A stretch of 8,588 nt of DNA from an uncultured Bacilli bacterium (GTDB taxonomy: Bacteria > Bacillota_I > Bacilli_A > RFN20 > DUOF01), in NCBI GenBank assembly GCA_934101685.1, contig CAKORZ010000058.1, forward strand, positions 1 to 8,588, in the 5' to 3' direction. The notes under the pieces are model-generated. The model had not been told where the DNA came from. It searched no databases and saw only the letters and a program-made list of their open reading frames with translations. This document shows positions 1 to 5,035 of the stretch, piece by piece; the stretch's first letter is position 1; every line of letters begins with the position of its first letter. The position numbers and the translations under genes were made by a program.

Positions 1-220
1 CATTATAAGTTGTAGTTGTATCTTCAATAGTATCATGTAAAATAGCAACTTTAAGAGCATAATCTAGGTCAAACTTTTCTTTACCATTATAGTAAGCCTC
101 TAATACATTTAAAGAAACTCCAAAAACATGAGTAAGGTAAGGAACTGTTGGTTCTGTCATTTTTTGATCTTTATGCGCAATGGAAGCATACATCATTACA
201 TCTTCAATATTATTTAACAT
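1..220 (-). CDS. HD-domain hydrolase, RelA/SpoT (p)ppGpp-hydrolase type (3' end beyond the window)
   Basis: Only the first 73 codons are present; the gene runs off the left edge. The translation has the start of a SpoT-like HD domain. An A-x-x-A-H-K-D-Q segment (residues 12-19) is followed by P-Y-L-T-H with His31, then an I-L-H-D-T-I-E-D-T block at residues 60-68. In this family the first His and the His-Asp pair (H31, H62, D63) bind a metal ion, usually Mn2+, and the following Glu-Asp (E66, D67) takes part in removing the 3'-pyrophosphate of (p)ppGpp. The spacing from H31 to H62 is somewhat longer than the usual ~24 residues, suggesting a small insertion. It could be a stand-alone alarmone hydrolase or the N-terminus of a longer RelA/SpoT protein; the missing 3' part would decide. 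The ATG at 218-220 is preceded by GGGTGAT (225-231), which matches the 3' half of the SD consensus. It lies 18 bp behind the S41 peptidase gene, so the two are probably cotranscribed. Confidence 0.82.
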   Translation of the reverse strand, partial: MLNNIEDVMMYASIAHKDQKMTEPTVPYLTHVFGVSLNVLEAYYNGKEKFDLDYALKVAILHDTIEDTTTTYN

Positions 221-238
221 ATTAATCACCCAAAATTA

Positions 239-1333
239 TTATAACAATTTTTTATTATTTCGCATATTTAAGATATAATTTATTGCAGTTTCTAATTGAA
301 TATCTTTTTTATTCTTCATGTTCTCAATTGTATTAATAACTTCAATGTTAGGCTTTATAATTTTTTCATTTTCAAAAACACTACTAAAATCCCATAAATT
401 TGTGCTTACAGTAAATCCAAAACCATCTACATGTAATATTTTAGTATTACCATATGCTTTTACAGGACTACCTATTGCTTCCCCTATTAATGTGCAATTA
501 AATAAATCTTTAAATTGAGCTACAGCAAATCTACCAGATGAAAAAGTACCATTATCCATCAAAACTACACCATTCATCTTGTTATTCTTCAAATATTCTT
601 TAAATGGATTAATGACTTTAGAATCTCCTCCACTATTTTCTCTAACATCAAGTATATAATCTTTAATATTTAATCTATCAATTTCTCTTTTCATATCTTC
701 TAGAAAAGTAATAAAAGGATATTCTTTAACTTCACGGCATCTATAATATCTAAAATATAAAATGTTATTATCAAGTATTTTAAAATAATATGGTCTTAAA
801 TCCTTATTTATCATTTTTATATATTCTTCTTCACTTACGCAATGCAAAATTTCTATTTCTATACTTCCATCATCTTTTTCATATTCTATTTTTACTTTTT
901 CATCACTAGTTAATCCAAGCATTTCATAACAATATTCATTTTTAAGTAATCTCCTAATGCAAATATTTTTCCATTCATCAGTTTCATAATTTAGTATTGG
1001 TATTATTTCTTTAATGATCTCTTTTATATTTTTATCACATATTTTTAACACTTTGTAATAATTATCATTTATTTTAATATAAAAAATTCCTTTAACATAG
1101 GTGAAATCTCTATTCATTTCTTTATAAGGTATAAAATAAGTAGTATGTGCATCTTTAAATAAAGCAAAAAGTTTTAACATGAAAGAATCAAATTCAATCT
1201 TATTAAGATTATCTATATTTTTATTACTATTAATATAGTTTAAAACTTCTTCTTTAGTTACATTATGATATAAATTCAAATGTTCTCTTTCCATTACATT
1301 AAGAATTTTTTTTACTATTTCACTATTTTTCAT
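239..1333 (-). CDS. S41-family peptidase-like protein, cytosolic, no PDZ domain evident
   Basis: A 364-residue protein with the layout of S41 serine peptidases (tricorn/C-terminal processing type). Seen, numbered from the ATG at 1333: a helical N-terminal cap (1-70) ending in K-D-A-H-T-T-Y (D61, H63); the core signature L-D-V-R-E-N-S-G-G (228-236); D-N-G-T-F-S-S-G (260-267), where Ser265 aligns with the family nucleophile; G-E-A-I-G-S-P-V-K-A-Y-G (284-295); and K-P-N-I-E-V (327-332), matching the usual end of the domain. The Lys of classical Ser/Lys Tsp/CtpA enzymes is not at its normal spacing after G-E (Lys292 is two residues late). His63 may therefore act as base, as in tricorn-type members; this is inference. 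There is no signal peptide or membrane segment, so it should be cytosolic. An in-frame TTG at 1340-1342 would extend it by three codons, but an AAAGAG SD (1343-1348) lies directly against TTG and nine bases from the ATG, so I chose ATG. Its substrate cannot be told from the sequence. Confidence 0.8.
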   Translation of the reverse strand: MKNSEIVKKILNVMEREHLNLYHNVTKEEVLNYINSNKNIDNLNKIEFDSFMLKLFALFKDAHTTYFIPYKEMNRDFTYVKGIFYIKINDNYYKVLKICDKNIKEIIKEIIPILNYETDEWKNICIRRLLKNEYCYEMLGLTSDEKVKIEYEKDDGSIEIEILHCVSEEEYIKMINKDLRPYYFKILDNNILYFRYYRCREVKEYPFITFLEDMKREIDRLNIKDYILDVRENSGGDSKVINPFKEYLKNNKMNGVVLMDNGTFSSGRFAVAQFKDLFNCTLIGEAIGSPVKAYGNTKILHVDGFGFTVSTNLWDFSSVFENEKIIKPNIEVINTIENMKNKKDIQLETAINYILNMRNNKKLL

Positions 1334-1516
1334 TCTAATCAACTCTTTCTATTCTAAAACATATTTTACTACTATGTTTGCTAATTCTACTTTTTTATTT
1401 TTAAAATTATGCTTGCAATCTTCAATAACAGTATATAAAAATTAATAAAAAGGATTTTGTATATATTTAAATTGTATAAGAGGAGCTTATTCTCTTATAT
1501 AAAATTATTAAAAAAG
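1334..1516. other. Intergenic region between tRNA-Arg and the S41 gene
   Basis: This 183-bp AT-rich stretch has no credible reading frame. It contains an AAAGAG ribosome binding site for the peptidase gene at 1343-1348 and an inverted repeat at 1475-1499. A run of six T (minus strand, 1510-1515) follows one base after the tRNA CCA end. It presumably also holds the promoter of the peptidase/HD unit, but in such AT-rich DNA I see no pair of boxes with good sequence and spacing. One TATACT on the minus strand lacks a matching -35. Confidence 0.6.
1475..1499. repeat. Inverted repeat, 8-bp arms, downstream of tRNA-Arg
   Basis: The arms TATAAGAG (1475-1482) and CTCTTATA (1492-1499) are perfect complements around a 9-base loop. 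Read on the plus strand, the stem extends to 11 pairs with one G-U. It lies 18 bp beyond the tRNA 3' end. On the minus strand the hairpin is followed by CAATTTAAAT, not by a U tract, so it is at best a weak terminator. It could instead be an RNA-processing or mRNA-end stability structure. Confidence 0.45.
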
Positions 1517-1591
1517 TGGCGCTCCCACCAAGACTCGAACTCGGAATAATAGTTTCGAAGACTATTGTGATATCCACTTCACTATGGGAGC
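1517..1591 (-). tRNA. tRNA-Arg, anticodon UCG
   Basis: A complete 75-nt cloverleaf on the minus strand, folded by hand. The acceptor stem is GCTCCCA paired with TGGGAGC (seven pairs), discriminator G, and CCA encoded in the DNA. The D arm is GTGA/TCAC with an eight-base loop holding GG. The anticodon arm is ATAGT/ACTAT with loop CTTCGAA, giving anticodon TCG (1556-1558 on the plus strand). The variable loop is four bases. The T arm is CCGAG/CTTGG with one G-T pair and loop TTCGAGT. UCG reads the CGN arginine box; in most Bacillota this box is read by an ACG (inosine) anticodon, so the UCG form is worth noting. It sits between a terminator (1682-1702) and the peptidase gene and is probably transcribed alone. 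TATTAA at 1604-1609 is placed as a -10 for a very short leader, but no good -35 is seen. Confidence 0.95.
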
Positions 1592-1594
1592 AAA

Positions 1595-1620
1595 TTTGAT
1601 TTTTTAATAGGGAAATCAAA
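1595..1620. repeat. Inverted repeat just 5' of tRNA-Arg
   Basis: TTTGATTT (1595-1602) and AAATCAAA (1613-1620) are complementary 8-bp arms separated by 10 bp, ending three bases before the tRNA 5' end. It spans the place where the tRNA promoter -10 should lie (TATTAA, minus strand 1604-1609). It could be an operator-like site or a 5' leader fold, or chance in AT-rich DNA. Confidence 0.3.
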
Positions 1621-1676
1621 AACCCATAAAGCTTTCATTAAGAGAGATATATAAAATTTAAATAGTTTGTAATCAT

Positions 1677-1702
1677 AAAAAGACTTAGTAATTAACTAAG
1701 TC
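1677..1702 (-). terminator. Intrinsic terminator of the lipoprotein unit, overlapping its stop codon
   Basis: On the minus strand GACTTAGT, a TAATT loop and ACTAAGTC form a perfect 8-bp stem (1682-1702), immediately followed by TTTTT (1677-1681). The hairpin begins in codon 254 of the lipoprotein gene. The TAA stop (1685-1687) lies in its 3' arm, so the last five codons and the stop encode most of the terminator. Confidence 0.82.
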
Positions 1703-2461
1703 ATTTGGAAATGTAATTTTAACATCATCATTAAAATTTTTAAATTCATATGTGTATTTTACTGTTTTTACTACTGCTGCTACTGCAGGAGTATCTTCAG
1801 TTGCTTCTACTGCCTTTTTAAGTGTTTTAATTGTAGTAAACTCTATTTTACTAAAATAATAATCACTATCCATTGTAACTGTATAAACAATTTCTAAATC
1901 CTCATCACACTCTGAAGTAACAGGGCAAGCAGCAGTAAATGTAGCAACACTATATTTTTTCAATGATTCATGTTTAGTTATTTTAAAATTTGAAATAAAA
2001 TCATTATCAAAAGTAGGAACTAAATTAGATATATGATATTCACTATTTTCATCATATTTTTCTTCATATGAAATATTTTCTACATTTCTTTTATCAGTTA
2101 TACCATCTTTACTATAAAATTTTTTCTCTTCACCTTTATAATACCTGTCTATTTCAAAAACTTTGTTAGGATTTCCATTTGTACCATCTGTTTTCAATTC
2201 TATTTCATATTTTTTTATCACAGATGAAAAATCAATTACTTTTTTTAATGGAGTAAATGTATACATATAAGTTCCTTCTTCTTGAACCTCTATATTTTTG
2301 TCTGTAACTAGTGTGGATTTGTTTAATGTATATTCAAGACCTACACTATTTTCATAATGATTTACTGCATCTGTATATGTTTTAAGACTAAATCTATCGC
2401 ATGAACATGCACTTATGCAAAAAGGTAAGATTAATAATAATGTCATTAATATCTTTTTCAT
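1685..2461 (-). CDS. Predicted lipoprotein of unknown function (possibly LolA/LppX-like fold)
   Basis: A 258-residue protein with a typical lipoprotein signal: MKK start, hydrophobic stretch (residues 4-16) and lipobox I-S-A-C with Cys19 as the acylation site, so it should be anchored outside the cytoplasmic membrane. The rest looks beta-rich. It has a second cysteine pair (C179, C185) that could form a disulphide, and an Ala/Val/Thr-rich low-complexity stretch at about 217-234. The end (Y-E-F-K-N-F-N-D-D-V-K-I-T-F-P, residues 238-252) resembles the closing strands of LolA/LppX-like or DUF6612-type Bacillota lipoproteins. That resemblance is from memory and weak, and no function follows from it. 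Start: ATG with a strong SD AAGGAG (2469-2474) that overlaps the TAA stop of the upstream gene. The gap between the two genes is only 11 bp, so they are probably translated from one message. Confidence 0.85.
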   Translation of the reverse strand: MKKILMTLLLILPFCISACSCDRFSLKTYTDAVNHYENSVGLEYTLNKSTLVTDKNIEVQEEGTYMYTFTPLKKVIDFSSVIKKYEIELKTDGTNGNPNKVFEIDRYYKGEEKKFYSKDGITDKRNVENISYEEKYDENSEYHISNLVPTFDNDFISNFKITKHESLKKYSVATFTAACPVTSECDEDLEIVYTVTMDSDYYFSKIEFTTIKTLKKAVEATEDTPAVAAVVKTVKYTYEFKNFNDDVKITFPNDLVNY

Positions 2462-2472
2462 ATTATCACTCC

Positions 2473-3342
2473 TTATTTAAGTATTTCTTCTCCCATATGA
2501 ATGCACAAATTTTTCAATATTTTTATTTGTTCCCAAAGTTCTTCTAAATAGTATGTTTCACTAATAGTTTCATAAGGACTCATACCTTTTTGAACTATTA
2601 ATACATGTGGTCTAATAAGTCTTTTCATATCTACATTTTTATTCACAAATTCTTTAGTATCATTACTTGCCTTCTCTAATCCTTTAATTGCCTCTTGCAA
2701 AACGTAAGCAACTGCATCTTGAGCACCTTTATCTTTAGTAAACTCATAATAAGTTTCTACTTCACATCTTTGTAAATGATATTCAATTCTTTGAATTTGA
2801 ATAATCAAGTTAACACAATCCTTAATCATATTAACATTTTTAGTTTCTATAGATTCTAATAATTTTTCTTTTAAATCCTTCAATTCTTTATTTTCTTCAA
2901 AGCTAATTCCTCTAATCATTGTTTTTAAATTAGAATTAGCTAATATTTCTACTCTTTTAGTTTGATATTGCCCTAAAATATCATCAAATACTTTTTCAAG
3001 ATTTTTTATAACTATATCATTAAAAGGAATAAAAGGTTTAGAATTAACTCCATCTGGAGCAATTACAATAACGCCTAATGAATGAAGGGCTTCAATGTGT
3101 GATTTAGGTAACATTTGAATCAACTTTCTAATTTGCACTATATCATTAATGCATGCATCATTAAAAGTAATATCCTTACTTATACCCTCTTTTACACTTT
3201 CATAATTAAAAGTAAATAAATGACTTTTTATTTTATATAATAAGTCATTACATCTTGAAATTATTATTTTATCTTCATAACCCCAGTTTTCAAAAACACC
3301 CTTTAATTGTTCATCTTCAAGTAGTTGTTCATAGAAATCCAC
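2473..3342 (-). CDS. Hypothetical helical protein, GTG start, cotranscribed with the lipoprotein
   Basis: I do not recognise this 289-residue protein. It has no signal peptide or membrane segment and is rich in predicted helix. One long charged stretch at about 150-200 (E-L-K-D-L-K-E-K onward) may be coiled coil. A short beta-like stretch with V-I-V-I-A-P-D-G (91-98) interrupts the helices. The start is GTG (3340-3342), supported by a very strong SD, GGGGGAG at 3348-3354, five bases away; no ATG lies upstream in frame within the intergenic gap. It precedes the lipoprotein gene by 11 bp with the next SD overlapping its stop. The two products may therefore act on the same process, one inside and one outside the membrane; this is inference from context only. 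Confidence 0.8.
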   Translation of the reverse strand: MDFYEQLLEDEQLKGVFENWGYEDKIIISRCNDLLYKIKSHLFTFNYESVKEGISKDITFNDACINDIVQIRKLIQMLPKSHIEALHSLGVIVIAPDGVNSKPFIPFNDIVIKNLEKVFDDILGQYQTKRVEILANSNLKTMIRGISFEENKELKDLKEKLLESIETKNVNMIKDCVNLIIQIQRIEYHLQRCEVETYYEFTKDKGAQDAVAYVLQEAIKGLEKASNDTKEFVNKNVDMKRLIRPHVLIVQKGMSPYETISETYYLEELWEQIKILKNLCIHMGEEILK

Positions 3343-3370
3343 AATATCTCCCCCTACTAAATACTTAATT

Positions 3371-3376
3371 ATTATA
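3371..3376 (-). promoter_or_regulatory. Possible -10 box for the unknown protein/lipoprotein unit
   Basis: The minus strand reads TATAAT here, inside the 60-bp gap behind the methyltransferase gene. Initiation about seven bases downstream would give a leader of roughly 20 nt that includes the GGGGGAG SD. The hexamer 17 bp upstream (TATTCT) is a poor -35. A better-looking TTGACC is only 11 bp away, too close to pair with it. Confidence 0.35.
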
Positions 3377-3402
3377 TACTAAAATTTGGTCAAAGAATAC
3401 AT

Positions 3403-4980
3403 TTAGGAAACTTTTTTAATTACAAATAAATGTGGCTTTAAGCCCCCACTTTCTACATATATATTCTTTACTAATTTCAAATTTTTATTTTTGCTTATAA
3501 GATTTTTCATTAAAGATAACTCACTAGTTAATAAAAAAGCATAGGCATTATCTTTAAGCATTGTATCTAACTTACTAATAAATCTTCTATATAATGTTTC
3601 ATTTAATTCATGGTTACTTACTCTATTACCAAAAGGCATATTAGAGATAATTTCATCAAATTCAGGACCATTATATTTAATTATATCATCGCATACTAAA
3701 CTAATATTAACAGGTACATTATTAGCATTTATCTTAGAATCATTAATTGCTTCTTCACTAATATCAATTCCTGTTAAACTCTTATATCCTTTAATAAAGC
3801 TTCTCTCTATTAACATAGTAGATGTACCACAAAAGGCATCTAATACTTCACTATCTTCCTTTAAATATCCTTTTATTTCTTGCATTAAGATAGAAGCAGT
3901 AGTTGGATTAATAGAAGCTGGTAAATCAGTAACTCTATAATTATATCTAGTATCCTCTACTGTATATAATTTAAAGTAAACATCAAACTTATCTTCTCTT
4001 TCTACTAATCTTATTTCAAATTCATATAAAGAAGGATTATTAATATATTTATTTTCTAATTTTTCATCAATACTTTTCTTTAAGCCCTCAATAAGTTCAA
4101 TTTTACTTTTTTTATTCATAGTGCTTTTAACTTCTATTCTATAATAAAATTTATTTTCTCCTTCATGGCACGAAGAAATAAAATTATTTTTCAAAGCATT
4201 AACTACATAATCATTAATTTTATTTTTTTCTAAACTAATACCATTCTTTTCAAATAATAATGCTTCATAAAATGTTCTAAGAGAAAAGACACTATTATAA
4301 TCATTAGTACTAATAGCAATACCATTATTTATAAACCTTGCATCTTTAAACTTACTTTTAATTTCATTCATGCATGCATTTCTTAAAGCAGGCATAATAG
4401 TTAATAAAACATTTCTTTTTTCTTTAAAGCCTATAAACTTATGCTTAGTTATAGTAATATTCTTTAATAAAACTTTTTCTACACTTTTACTTATTTCATC
4501 ATAATGTACTTTTTCTATTTCTTTTTTATCTAATTTTTCTTTATATTCTTTTAACTTATTATTTAATAATTCATTAATATTTTTTATTTTATAATTTCCT
4601 AAAGATAAAATAATTGAAGGAATACAATAATTTACTGTTTCTTTATCTAAGGCATCTACTAAAAACTTACTATATGTATCATTATTTAAATTTCCTAACA
4701 TAATATAAGTATTTTTTCTAACTTTACTATCTTCGCTATTTAAAAGTATTAATAAAGTAGTTAAAGTTAATTTATCATTTAAATAATCACTAACTTTTTT
4801 CTTTTTAGATAGTATATTTAAAGCATACGCATTATTTTTTAACTCTACATTATTTTTAATATTTTTTATAATCATTTCTAAGATATCTTCATACTCCATT
4901 AACATAAGATCCAAATATCTTAGTCTCATTTTTTCATCATTTTCTTTATAATAATTTCTTAATAACTCTTCATTGTCCAT
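3403..4980 (-). CDS. Class I SAM-dependent RNA methyltransferase (THUMP/Trm14-RlmL type) with HEAT-like N-terminus
   Basis: A 525-residue protein from the ATG at 4980. The C-terminal part is a Rossmann methyltransferase of the UPF0020 type: SAM-binding motif E-V-L-D-A-F-C-G-T-S-T-M-L-I-E-R (378-393), acidic G-I-D-I-S-E-E-A-I (404-412), and catalytic N-M-P-F-G (447-451). The last is the N-(L/M)-P-(F/Y)-G form used for exocyclic guanine N2 methylation in tRNA (Trm14/TrmN) or 23S rRNA (RlmL/RlmK-like). The stretch before it (about 345-371, with P-A-S-I-N-P-T) matches the linker of that family. Residues about 180-340 fit a divergent THUMP-like RNA-binding region. The first ~125 residues look like HEAT repeats, with helix pairs such as S-K-V-R-K-N-T-Y-I-M-L-G-N-L, an unusual addition. 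A TTG 30 bp further upstream (5008-5010) is in frame but has no SD, while GGGTG (4987-4991) precedes the ATG by six bases. The gene follows the LRR gene after 55 bp with no terminator seen. The exact target RNA cannot be assigned. Confidence 0.82.
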   Translation of the reverse strand: MDNEELLRNYYKENDEKMRLRYLDLMLMEYEDILEMIIKNIKNNVELKNNAYALNILSKKKKVSDYLNDKLTLTTLLILLNSEDSKVRKNTYIMLGNLNNDTYSKFLVDALDKETVNYCIPSIILSLGNYKIKNINELLNNKLKEYKEKLDKKEIEKVHYDEISKSVEKVLLKNITITKHKFIGFKEKRNVLLTIMPALRNACMNEIKSKFKDARFINNGIAISTNDYNSVFSLRTFYEALLFEKNGISLEKNKINDYVVNALKNNFISSCHEGENKFYYRIEVKSTMNKKSKIELIEGLKKSIDEKLENKYINNPSLYEFEIRLVEREDKFDVYFKLYTVEDTRYNYRVTDLPASINPTTASILMQEIKGYLKEDSEVLDAFCGTSTMLIERSFIKGYKSLTGIDISEEAINDSKINANNVPVNISLVCDDIIKYNGPEFDEIISNMPFGNRVSNHELNETLYRRFISKLDTMLKDNAYAFLLTSELSLMKNLISKNKNLKLVKNIYVESGGLKPHLFVIKKVS

Positions 4981-5035
4981 ATCTAACACCCAATTTATTT
5001 TAACATACAAATAACTAATTAGATATTATTTAAGT

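Noticed and set aside
318..518. Plus-strand open frame of 66 codons
   Set aside because: It lies wholly inside the S41 peptidase gene on the other strand, covering its conserved core, and has no SD or recognisable product.
1475..1499. Hairpin as a terminator of the tRNA gene
   Set aside because: The stem is good, but neither strand has a T run directly after it, so I list it only as an inverted repeat.
1740..1810. Ala/Val/Thr-rich stretch in the lipoprotein as a foreign insertion
   Set aside because: It is slightly richer in G+C than its surroundings, but the frame is intact and simple-residue loops are common in secreted proteins.
4992..5034. Near-palindromic AT-only sequence between the LRR and methyltransferase genes
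   Set aside because: AAATAA-CTAATTAG-ATA-TTATTT is pure A/T apart from two bases, and such palindromes are expected by chance here. There is no T tract to support a terminator.
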